This document shows, one piece after another, positions 36,460 to 44,659 of a stretch of DNA of 64,000 bases (positions are counted from its first letter, which is position 1; every line of letters begins with the position of its first letter). The stretch is taken from the NCBI RefSeq assembly GCF_003386235.1, contig NZ_QRDZ01000020.1, forward strand, positions 62,291 through 126,290, given 5' to 3'. The notes under the pieces are model-generated. The model did no database searches, was not told the origin of the DNA, and saw only the letters and a list, made by a program, of their open reading frames with translations. Source of the DNA: Cohnella phaseoli. Lineage in GTDB: Bacteria > Bacillota > Bacilli > Paenibacillales > Paenibacillaceae. Position numbers and translations under genes: made by a program.

Positions 36460-37737
36460 GTGGCAAAGGTTCTTAAGATGGGGAAAAGCCAAACGGAAGC
36501 GGAAGAGCAGGAGCTTAAGGTTTACGAAACGGTACGAGGCATTCTGAAACAGGTGAAGAAGAACGGAGATCAAGCGATACGCGAGCTATCCCGGCAATAC
36601 GACAATTGGTCTCCGGAGCAGTTCAGACTGAGCCGACGGCAAATTGACGAAATTATCGCCAGAGTACCCGAGCAAACCAAGACGGACATTCGCTTCGCCC
36701 AGGAACAAGTACGCAATTTTGCGGAAAAGCAACGAGCTACGATTCGCGATCTGGAGATAGAGACGTTGCCCGGAGTCGTTCTGGGACATCGCAATATTCC
36801 GGTTAATAGCGTAGGTTGTTACATTCCGGGCGGACGATATCCGATGGTGGCGTCGGCGCATATGAGTATCCTTACCGCCAAAGTAGCCGGCGTAAATCGG
36901 GTCATTGGCTGTACGCCGCCGATAAATGGCGAAATTCCGGAAGCCACGGTTTGCGCAATGGATTTTGCGGGGGCGGATGAGATTTATATTGTCGGCGGAG
37001 TGCAAGCGATGGCGGCTATGGCGCTGGGCACGGAAACGATCGAGCCGGTGGATATGATTGTCGGTCCGGGGAACGCCTACGTGGCCGAGGCCAAGCGGCA
37101 GCTGTACGGCCAAGTCGGCATTGATCTGTTCGCGGGTCCGACGGAGGTCATGATCATTGCCGATCACACAGCGGACGCGGAGATGGTAGCCTGCGACATT
37201 CTTGGCCAATCCGAGCACGGGCCGACTTCGCCTGGGGTACTGATTACAACTTCGGAGAAGCTTGCGCATGAAACGCTACTCGAGATTGAGAGACAGCTTA
37301 TGAATTTGCCGACTGCGGACATCGCAAGCGCAGCCTGGAACGATAACGGGATGATTATTGTGGTAGACAGTCTGGAAGAGGCTGTAATCGAAGCCGATAA
37401 ATTGGCCTACGAGCATGTGGAAGTGCTGACCGAGAATCCCCGATATTTTCTGGAGCGCCTGACGAACTACGGCGCATTGTTCCTGGGGCCGGAAACGAAT
37501 GTGGCTTACGGGGACAAAGTGATTGGCACCAATCATACGCTGCCGACCAGAGGGGCGGCAAGGTATACCGGAGGGCTGTGGGTGGGCAAGTTCCTCAAAA
37601 CGTGTACTTATCAATCGTGTACATCGGAGGCAAGCGCACTGGTCGGCGAGTACGCGGCCAGGTTGTGCGAGATCGAACGCTTTATGGGGCATAGGGAGCA
37701 GGCGCTTCTGCGTGTCCGCCGATATGGTCGTTCCTAG
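36460..37737 (+). CDS. Histidinol dehydrogenase family protein, probably catabolic
   Basis: This is a 425-residue, zinc-dependent NAD dehydrogenase of the HisD family, starting at GTG 36460 after AAGAAGGGG. Zinc ligands are Gln250, His253, Asp352 and His411, and the catalytic pair is Glu318-His319 (in YEHVE). The C-terminal segment GTNHTLPT followed by GAARYTGGLWVGKFLKT differs from biosynthetic HisD. It recalls family members used in catabolism, such as sulfopropanediol dehydrogenase HpsN. No other his genes are nearby, and it is the last gene of a sugar-import operon, so a role in oxidising an imported polyol-like compound is more likely than histidine synthesis. The exact substrate is unknown. 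Confidence 0.85.
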   Translation: MAKVLKMGKSQTEAEEQELKVYETVRGILKQVKKNGDQAIRELSRQYDNWSPEQFRLSRRQIDEIIARVPEQTKTDIRFAQEQVRNFAEKQRATIRDLEIETLPGVVLGHRNIPVNSVGCYIPGGRYPMVASAHMSILTAKVAGVNRVIGCTPPINGEIPEATVCAMDFAGADEIYIVGGVQAMAAMALGTETIEPVDMIVGPGNAYVAEAKRQLYGQVGIDLFAGPTEVMIIADHTADAEMVACDILGQSEHGPTSPGVLITTSEKLAHETLLEIERQLMNLPTADIASAAWNDNGMIIVVDSLEEAVIEADKLAYEHVEVLTENPRYFLERLTNYGALFLGPETNVAYGDKVIGTNHTLPTRGAARYTGGLWVGKFLKTCTYQSCTSEASALVGEYAARLCEIERFMGHREQALLRVRRYGRS

Positions 37738-37781
37738 TTGTCCGCCGACTATCAGATTATGCAATCGGAGGCTCGCATGAA

Positions 37782-37816
37782 CTTGGGGCTGTCCTATAAG
37801 TAGGGACAGCCCCAAG
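37782..37816. terminator. Bidirectional hairpin terminator between convergent genes
   Basis: Two 13-nt arms (CTTGGGGCTGTCC and its complement) flank a 9-nt loop. It sits between the HisD paralogue (plus) and the Gfo/Idh gene (minus). The left arm and loop share 16 bases with the end of yesM. Confidence 0.65.
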
Positions 37817-37828
37817 GCGGGCGAGGTT

Positions 37829-38959
37829 CTAAAATAAAGGAACGATGACCGGCTCGCCATTGTTCATGGCCGATTCATGAGCGCAAATGCCGGCGGCCGT
37901 AATGTTGCCTCCAAGCACCTCGTCGATCCACGGCTTGCGGTTTTCGATAATGCTGGAGACGAATTCGTGCACAAGATGAGGGTGCGAGCCGTGATGGCCC
38001 GCGCCCGCGCCTTTCTGAAGAGACTCCTGCGGGTTAAGCGGATCGTAGTTGCCGCCGACCGTAAAGCGCTGAATCTCTGGCGGAAGCGATTGATGATAGT
38101 TAGGCATTTCCACGATTTCGACGGTCATGTTACGCCCGCGTCTGCCGTCGACCGCCGGAAGCGCCGTTGTAACGTAAGGTTTGTCGCTGTCCTTGAAGCC
38201 CCATTCGAAGCTCTTGCTGCTTCCGTATACGAACATGCCCTCCTGATATTCCCGCGCAGTTTCAAACAGAGAACGAGTCGCTTCGCCCTTTAACCCGTTT
38301 TCGAACTCAAAATGGGCGCTTTGAACAGGAAACGGGTTGCCGTACCGCTTCGTTAACTGTTCTTCCATCGTTCCCGAGCCTACGCAGCTGACCCGTTTAA
38401 TTCTCGATCCGGAGAGGGCGACCATCGGCCCAATGGCGTGAGTGCCGTAATACATCGGCGGAAGGCCGAGCCAATAGTCCGGCCAGTTGGCCATATCCTG
38501 ATAATGGGTGCCGCGCAGGAATTGAATTCTGCCAAGCTCGCCGCTCGTTATCATCTGTTGGGCGTAAAAGAACTGATAGGTGTAGAGGGTGGTCTCCATC
38601 ATCATATAATTTTTGCCCGATTTGCGCGTCGCTTCCGTGATGCGGCGAATGCCGTCAAGGGAGATCGCCATAGGTACCGTACAAGCGCAGTGCTTGCCGC
38701 TTTCCAACACCTGTACGGTTTGTTCCTCGTGCTGAGGAATCGGCGTGACAAGGTGAACGGCGTCTATCGAATCGTCGCGGAGAATTTCGTCGAAGCTGTC
38801 ATAGGTTTTGGCGATGCCATAGTAGCTAGCAGTTTTTCTCGTCAGCTCGCTGCTTGCGTCATAGATGCCGATCGTTCCTACGTTGGGATGATGCTGATAG
38901 ATCTCGCCGAAAGCCCCTCCGAACCCTAATCCTACCAGTGCCACGTTAATCTTTTTCAT
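37829..38959 (-). CDS. Gfo/Idh/MocA family oxidoreductase
   Basis: A 376-residue NAD(P)-dependent dehydrogenase whose ATG at 38959 follows GGGAGGGA; the open frame extends further upstream without a ribosome site. The N-terminal Rossmann fold begins with VALVGLGFGGAFGEIY. Residues about 90-105 include the CACTVPMA segment, where this family usually has the catalytic CEKP lysine; here a valine replaces the lysine, so activity may be altered. The C-terminal beta domain follows. Substrates of the family are sugars, inositols and their glycosides. It is convergent with the HisD operon and divergent from an AraC gene. Confidence 0.88.
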   Translation of the reverse strand: MKKINVALVGLGFGGAFGEIYQHHPNVGTIGIYDASSELTRKTASYYGIAKTYDSFDEILRDDSIDAVHLVTPIPQHEEQTVQVLESGKHCACTVPMAISLDGIRRITEATRKSGKNYMMMETTLYTYQFFYAQQMITSGELGRIQFLRGTHYQDMANWPDYWLGLPPMYYGTHAIGPMVALSGSRIKRVSCVGSGTMEEQLTKRYGNPFPVQSAHFEFENGLKGEATRSLFETAREYQEGMFVYGSSKSFEWGFKDSDKPYVTTALPAVDGRRGRNMTVEIVEMPNYHQSLPPEIQRFTVGGNYDPLNPQESLQKGAGAGHHGSHPHLVHEFVSSIIENRKPWIDEVLGGNITAAGICAHESAMNNGEPVIVPLF

Positions 38960-39079
38960 TGTTGTCCCTCCCAGCGAATTTATCTCAATAGTAGAGCGTT
39001 TGAGCGGAAAAACACATTGATAAATCGGGCCGAAGCATGTATAAAATGTATTAATGAGATATTTATGGAGGGGCAGCGA

Positions 39080-39910
39080 TTGAAGCAAATGTATCGAATC
39101 AATGAGAACAGAATCATTGGCAGCGCCAATCGCAATGTTTACGTAAATGAAACCCTGCACCCGAACAGGGTGATGAAGGAGCATGATTTTGTTTATATTG
39201 AAGAGGGGTATTGGGAGATCTATCAGAACGATCAGTGCTATAAGCTGTATCCGAACGACGTCATTCTGCTTCGCGCCGGGGAGCATCATTACGGATTAAC
39301 GCCTTGCAGCCCCAATACGAAGACAATGTATTTGCATGTAAATTATGATGAGCAGGATCATACGGTCATGAGTGAAGGAGCAGAAGGAGCCGCTACTCAT
39401 GTTGGACTGAATACGGTGATCCATTGCCAGGGCAGCTCGAAAGTCAAAGAGACTTTTCAGCAAATTGTGTACACGTATCTATCCGAAAACCCGTATAAGA
39501 ACGAGAAGCTGTCCGTCCTCTTTAATCTGCTGCTGTTGGAATTATACGAGCATGCCGCTGTTGCAATGGATAAACCGAATATGGCCGAACGAATTGTTGA
39601 GTTTATTCATCAGCATCCGCAGCGTTTTTTTACGGCCAAGCAGCTGTCGGAGGAATTTTATTTGAATGAACGCACAATAATGAAGCATTTTAAGGCGCAA
39701 TACGGCAAAAGCATATACGTCTATCAGCTCGATCAGAAGATGGAAGCGGTGCGCCTGTTCTTATTGAACCATCCCGATATTAAACTGCATGAAGTCGCGC
39801 TGAATTTCGGATTTTACGATGAATTTCATTTGAGCAAGACGTTTAAGAAGAAATTCAATGTTTCTCCGAGTCAATACCGTTTGCAAATCGCGGATCAAAC
39901 AAATGAATAG
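39080..39910 (+). CDS. AraC-family transcriptional regulator
   Basis: A 277-residue regulator from TTG 39080 (GGAGGGG 7 bases upstream); an ORF start at 39017 lacks a site. It has a cupin half (LYPNDVILLRAGEHHYGLTP) and AraC helix-turn-helix units ending LNFGFYDEFHLSKTFKKKFNVSPSQYR. It diverges from the Gfo/Idh gene, with about 120 bp between starts, so it most likely controls that gene. Confidence 0.88.
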   Translation: MKQMYRINENRIIGSANRNVYVNETLHPNRVMKEHDFVYIEEGYWEIYQNDQCYKLYPNDVILLRAGEHHYGLTPCSPNTKTMYLHVNYDEQDHTVMSEGAEGAATHVGLNTVIHCQGSSKVKETFQQIVYTYLSENPYKNEKLSVLFNLLLLELYEHAAVAMDKPNMAERIVEFIHQHPQRFFTAKQLSEEFYLNERTIMKHFKAQYGKSIYVYQLDQKMEAVRLFLLNHPDIKLHEVALNFGFYDEFHLSKTFKKKFNVSPSQYRLQIADQTNE

Positions 39911-39932
39911 ATTCCAACTGTGATGTTACGCA

Positions 39933-40112
39933 GGCTGCAAGCGTGCTGACCAAGCCTAGAGCGCCCAAACGCAATTGTTGGGCGGCTGCAAGAGTGCTGG
40001 CCAAGCTTAGAGCGCCCAACTGCGATGTTATGCGGCTGCAAGAGTGCTGGCCAAGCTTAGAGCGCCCAACTGCGATGTTATGCGGCTGCAAGAGTGCTGA
40101 CCAAGCTTGCAG
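39933..40112. repeat. 50-51-bp tandem repeat, four copies
   Basis: Units start with GGCTGCAAG at 39933, 39984, 40034 and 40084. Units 2 and 3 are nearly identical over the part with AGTGCTGGCCAAGCTTAGAG; the last is truncated. The array fills the gap between convergent AraC and permease genes. Open frames crossing it are short and judged non-coding. Confidence 0.85.
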
Positions 40113-40131
40113 GTTTCTGATGCTTTCCTTT

Positions 40132-41007
40132 CTACTCCTTAATCGACCCAATCAACAATCCCCGAATAAAATAGCGCTGAAGGAAAGGATAGAACAGCAC
40201 GATCGGACCGATCGTCATAATGGCCGTCGCCATTTTGACCGATTCGCTGGGCAGTTGGGCCGCTCCCATGCCGGATACGGTAGCCTGCATTTGCTGGATC
40301 ATGCTGATCTCGGAGTTCAGCTTGAAGAGCAAATACTGCAAAGGATACAGCTCGGTTTTGTCGACCAGCATGATGGCGTTAAACCAGTTGTTCCAGTAGC
40401 CGATTCCGTAAAACAAGGTAATGGTCGCCAGCACCGGCATGCTTAACGGCAGGAAGATGCGGAAAGCGATGAACAGGTCGCCCGCCCCGTCGATTTTGGC
40501 CGCCTCGATCAGCCCGTCCGGAATTTGCTTCATATAGTTGCGCACCAGAAACAGATTAAAGGGCGAGAAGACGAGCGATGGAATAATAAGCGCCCACAGC
40601 GTATTTTTCAAGCCTAGCCCCGTACTCATCATATACCACGGCACAAGCCCCGTATTGAACACCATCGTAATAAAGAAGAACATTGCCAGATGATTGCGAT
40701 ATTTGACATGCTTGGCGGCCAGCGTATAGCCTGCCAGTGAAGTCATCAGAACGGCTAGCAGCGTACCGATGACAGTTACGGCAATTGATACGGTGTAGCT
40801 CTGGAGCAGCGGCGAATTTCCGGAGAATAGCAGCTTATAGGCTGCGGTAGACAACTTCTCCGGAAAGAAGCTGTAGCCGTTGGCGCTAATGGAGCTTTCA
40901 TCCGAGAAGGACACGATGAGCACAAGCAGCAGCGGCAGCGTGCACAGGATGGCAACGCCTGAAATGACGATTACGTTCACATAATCAAACCAGGTTTTTT
41001 TTGGCAT
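40132..41007 (-). CDS. Sugar ABC transporter permease, YtcP type
   Basis: A 291-residue, six-span permease with EAA loop DGLIEAAKIDGAGDLFIAFRIFLPLS and a C-terminus of IRGLLIGSIKE. It lies 20 bp downstream of its LplB-type partner on the minus strand. The matching lipoprotein is probably the one at 44660, on the other side of the divergent regulator. Confidence 0.92.
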   Translation of the reverse strand: MPKKTWFDYVNVIVISGVAILCTLPLLLVLIVSFSDESSISANGYSFFPEKLSTAAYKLLFSGNSPLLQSYTVSIAVTVIGTLLAVLMTSLAGYTLAAKHVKYRNHLAMFFFITMVFNTGLVPWYMMSTGLGLKNTLWALIIPSLVFSPFNLFLVRNYMKQIPDGLIEAAKIDGAGDLFIAFRIFLPLSMPVLATITLFYGIGYWNNWFNAIMLVDKTELYPLQYLLFKLNSEISMIQQMQATVSGMGAAQLPSESVKMATAIMTIGPIVLFYPFLQRYFIRGLLIGSIKE

Positions 41008-41027
41008 GCGGATGTATTCCTTCCTAT

Positions 41028-41960
41028 TTAAAATAAGGAATTGTCGGGGTTTTTCTTACGGACGATCCAGTTGACGCCAAAGACGAGAATGAAGCCGACT
41101 ACGGATTGATAGACGCCGACAGCCATCGCTTGAGACGGATTGCCGATCGTGCGCAGAGCTCTGAACACATAAGTATCGATAACGTCGACGGTCGGATACA
41201 GCAGCCCGTTGTCTTTAATGATGGCATAGATCATATCGAAGCTTCCGTACATGACTTTCCCCAGCGCCAGCAGGGACAGAATCGATACCGTAGGCATGAG
41301 CAGAGGGAGCGTAATGCGCCGGATTTGCTGCCAGCGGTTGGCGCCGTCTATTTGCGCAGCTTCGTATAGCGTTCCGTCGATACCCGTTATGGCCGCCAAG
41401 TAAATGACGAGCGAGATCCCGACATCCTTCCATATGTTCGCTCCCACCAGAATCGCCACCCAATATTGCGGAGAAGAGTACCAGTTCACCGGCTCCATCC
41501 CGAGTACGACGAGCGCTTTGTTCACTAATCCGAAGTTGGTGGCAAACAAGCTGTAGATGACATAGCCGATAATGACCCAGGACAGGAAGTTTGGAAAAAG
41601 AATCGTCGATTGCGTAATTTTCGAAAACCATTTGTTCTTCAGCTCGTTAAACAGAATGGCCAACGCCAGAGCGCACAGCGTACTGAAAACGATAAACAAT
41701 ACGTTAAGCCGCACCGTGTTAAAGGTAACCTGCCAAGCTCGGTCGGAAGCAAAGAAGAAATGAAAGTTTTCCCACCATACCCACTGTGAACGCCATATCC
41801 CCAGCTTGTAATTAAATTTCTGAAAGGCAATCAGCATATAAGGGAGCGTTAGGTAGCCAAAAATAAAGGTGTACAAAGCCGCGGGCATCGCAAGGAGGTA
41901 AGCCGAACGGTTGCGGCCGAGTTCCCGGACAACGGCCAACAAGCTGCGCCCTATTCTCAA
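41028..41960 (-). CDS. Sugar ABC transporter permease, LplB type
   Basis: A six-span permease with EAA loop GTLYEAAQIDGANRWQQIRRITLPLL. An upstream frame reaches 42038, but AGGAG lies directly before ATG 41969 and nine bases before TTG 41960, so I choose the TTG (310 residues, the usual family length). It is the first gene of the minus-strand permease pair and diverges from the membrane-bound AraC regulator at 42148. Confidence 0.9.
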   Translation of the reverse strand: MRIGRSLLAVVRELGRNRSAYLLAMPAALYTFIFGYLTLPYMLIAFQKFNYKLGIWRSQWVWWENFHFFFASDRAWQVTFNTVRLNVLFIVFSTLCALALAILFNELKNKWFSKITQSTILFPNFLSWVIIGYVIYSLFATNFGLVNKALVVLGMEPVNWYSSPQYWVAILVGANIWKDVGISLVIYLAAITGIDGTLYEAAQIDGANRWQQIRRITLPLLMPTVSILSLLALGKVMYGSFDMIYAIIKDNGLLYPTVDVIDTYVFRALRTIGNPSQAMAVGVYQSVVGFILVFGVNWIVRKKNPDNSLF

Positions 41961-42147
41961 ATGGATCATCTCCTGTCGGGGGTGTTTGTTTACACTGTAA
42001 GGAACGGGCGGGGGGGAGTAAACTTTGATTCCATGCAAAGCCGCTACTTTCCGAGAGAAACGGGCTTTGAATTTCTGAAATCCCTACAATTTTATTGAAA
42101 GAGGATGAAATAGGAGACAATTTATATATAATGAAGGGGCTAAGCGG

Positions 42148-44493
42148 GTGAACCAAGCATTCTGTAGGCGGGTGATGATGACATTGAAGATGAAATCAAA
42201 GCTGCTACAGTACCAGGCGTATCGCAGCATGCTCTTAAGCTTTATTTTTCTGGCCTCTGTCCTGGTAGCCTTGATCTGTGCGACGCTGTTTACGCTATTT
42301 GCCCACAGTTCGTCGCGAGATGTCGGGAAAATTTCCGAGTCGATGCTCGGCCAGACAAGCTATGCCGCCAACATTATCGAAGAGCAGGTTTACGAGATCG
42401 GGAATCATCTGCTCAGCAATCGGTCGATGGTGACCTCGATCTATTCGAAGGAAGTCGATTATATTGAAGAGTTTTATACGGTAAATGCGCTGAAAAACAT
42501 TGAAGCGACTTACCCGTTTATCGAATTCATTGGCTTATACAACGGCTATACGGATCGTTATATCAATTCGAAGGGCATTACGGCTGAGTATGAGCGGGAG
42601 CTGCTAGAGCAGCTCGATACCGCGGACAAAAAGTACGGGATTTTTTTCCCGCGCACCCTAAGCAGTCCCGGTCTCGGCGGGGAGAAACGATTGCTGACGT
42701 TCGTGCTGCAGCCGGGCTTTAATTCGTATTTGCCCAAGAAGGGCGCGATTGTCATTAACGTCAACGCGGACTACATGCGGCAGTTGATCGGCGGGCTGCA
42801 AAATAAAAGCTCCAGGTATTTGATCGCGATGAATACGGAAGGCGTCGTTCTCAGCCATTCTAATGAGGCGTATTTTCTGGAAAACTTCAGCGAACAGGAT
42901 TATGTGCAGCGAATTCTTCGGGACAATGCCGATTCCGGCAGCTTCAGCGCTGCGGTCGACGGGCAGAAGAGCCTGGTCAGCTTCGTCAAATCGGAGGAGC
43001 TTCATTGGTATTTTGTCAGCGTGAGTCCGGTAAAGGATCTTTTTTTTAATTTGAATAACGTTAAAGTGCTTACCTTAACGGTGGCCTTTATTATTTTCGG
43101 GATCGGCATCTTCCTGTCCATTTGGCTGACCAATCAGATGTACAACCCGATTCAGCGACTGTATCAGAAAATTACGGGAGCCGCTGCCGGCGGCAGATCG
43201 GCGTCGGAGGCCAGCAAGCGGATAAACGAGTTTTATATGATCGACGAGACATACTCCAGCATCGCCCGTAAGGTGACCGAAATGGAGCCGGCCGTGGCCG
43301 TCGCCCGCAAAAGCGGTCTGTTCAAGTATTTGACCGGCAGCCAGACCGATCTGACCGACCGGTTTTCCGAGCCGCCGGCGGGTCCGTATTTTAACGTCGT
43401 CGTGCTGGTGATCGATCGTCTGCAGCAGTTTAAGCAGGAGCATTCCGAGCATATGCAGTCGCTGATCCGTTTCGGGATTTGCAACATTGCCCAGGAATGG
43501 CTGGCCGGAGACGAGGCGTGCAGCGAGTGCGAGGTCGTCATTATTAACGAGCATGAGATCGGGATTTTGCTGCAGTTAAAGGATGCCGGCGATCCGCCCG
43601 AATTGACGCTGCGGCTGCTGGAAATCCAGCGAACGGTGCAGAGCTATTTTAAAGTATCGCTGACGGTCGGAGTCGGCCGCACTCATCAAGAGCCGGAGCA
43701 GATCAGAAATATTTATCTTAAGGCGAGGGAAATGACGTATAAGCGCTTTTTCCAGGGACCGGGACTGCTCTATAAGGACGAGCCTGCTGACGATTCCGCA
43801 GCGTCCGAGATGGAATATCCGGAAGGGCTGGAGAAGAAGCTGATCGAAGCGATCCGAATGAATCAGGCGCAAGCGGCAGTCCGCATCATAGATCAGTTTA
43901 TCGCCTCGCTGCACGGAGCGGACTATCATCATGCGCTCTATATGCTGCAGCAGCTGCTGACGGAGTTAAACAAGCCATATAATCTGATGGGCTCGGCCGT
44001 CGGCGAGCAGCGGGAATTGTTCGCGCGTATGGCGTTTCACGCCGTTTCCTATGAAACGCTGGAGGCGTTTGCGGCGGATTTGGCGGCCTTGTGCCGCTGC
44101 ATCTGCGAACAGATGGAAGCCAAGGCCAAAAACCGCAGCACGGAGCAGATGAGCACGATCAAAGCGTATATCGATCAAAATTATTGGAAGCCGGACATTT
44201 CCGTCGATTTTTTGGCCGATTATGTCGGTCTAACGCCAGGCTACTTGGGCAAGCTGTTCAAAGCGCAGTATCAGCAATCGGTTAACGATTATTTGAAGGA
44301 CGTTCGACTGGAGTTGGCGAAGCGAATGCTGCTGGAATCGACGGAATCGGTCCAGGCGATTAGCGAGAAGGTCGGCGTTCATAATACGACTTACTTTTTT
44401 ACGCTGTTCCGGAAGAAGTACGGCATGTCGCCCGTGCAGTATCGCAACGATGCGATCCTCCACCGCAATCAGGAGGCGGAACCCGGAGAATAG
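42148..44493 (+). CDS. Membrane-bound AraC-family regulator with extracellular sensor
   Basis: Up to 781 residues. A transmembrane helix (about 28-50), an extracellular sensor region (about 52-308) and a second helix (about 310-330) precede a cytoplasmic linker. The C-terminus has AraC helix-turn-helix units (about 675-770; LTPGYLGKLFKAQYQQSVNDYL and HNTTYFFTLFRKKYGMSPVQYR). One-component sensors of this kind (YtdP-like) often control Lpl-type importers. The start is uncertain: GTG 42148 follows AAGGGG, but a TATAAT at 42127-42132 would leave only a very short leader, and ATGs at 42175/42178 are alternatives. It sits between the two halves of the fourth importer. Confidence 0.88.
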   Translation: MNQAFCRRVMMTLKMKSKLLQYQAYRSMLLSFIFLASVLVALICATLFTLFAHSSSRDVGKISESMLGQTSYAANIIEEQVYEIGNHLLSNRSMVTSIYSKEVDYIEEFYTVNALKNIEATYPFIEFIGLYNGYTDRYINSKGITAEYERELLEQLDTADKKYGIFFPRTLSSPGLGGEKRLLTFVLQPGFNSYLPKKGAIVINVNADYMRQLIGGLQNKSSRYLIAMNTEGVVLSHSNEAYFLENFSEQDYVQRILRDNADSGSFSAAVDGQKSLVSFVKSEELHWYFVSVSPVKDLFFNLNNVKVLTLTVAFIIFGIGIFLSIWLTNQMYNPIQRLYQKITGAAAGGRSASEASKRINEFYMIDETYSSIARKVTEMEPAVAVARKSGLFKYLTGSQTDLTDRFSEPPAGPYFNVVVLVIDRLQQFKQEHSEHMQSLIRFGICNIAQEWLAGDEACSECEVVIINEHEIGILLQLKDAGDPPELTLRLLEIQRTVQSYFKVSLTVGVGRTHQEPEQIRNIYLKAREMTYKRFFQGPGLLYKDEPADDSAASEMEYPEGLEKKLIEAIRMNQAQAAVRIIDQFIASLHGADYHHALYMLQQLLTELNKPYNLMGSAVGEQRELFARMAFHAVSYETLEAFAADLAALCRCICEQMEAKAKNRSTEQMSTIKAYIDQNYWKPDISVDFLADYVGLTPGYLGKLFKAQYQQSVNDYLKDVRLELAKRMLLESTESVQAISEKVGVHNTTYFFTLFRKKYGMSPVQYRNDAILHRNQEAEPGE

Positions 44494-44659
44494 CGGGCCA
44501 TTCTCATAAAGTGAATGAAATCGAATTAAATCTAGCGGCGGTTGCAGCCGAATTAAAGGGATTCGCAATTTTTGAAGTTTACCCGCGCTTGCCGCCTTGA
44601 TTATGATGGGGACGGTTTCATTGGAAGGACCATCATTACAAAAAAGGGAGCGTATCCGA

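Noticed and set aside
36460..37737. Biosynthetic histidinol dehydrogenase
   Set aside because: No other histidine genes are near, the gene ends a sugar-import operon, and the C-terminal segment differs from biosynthetic HisD, so I call it a paralogue.
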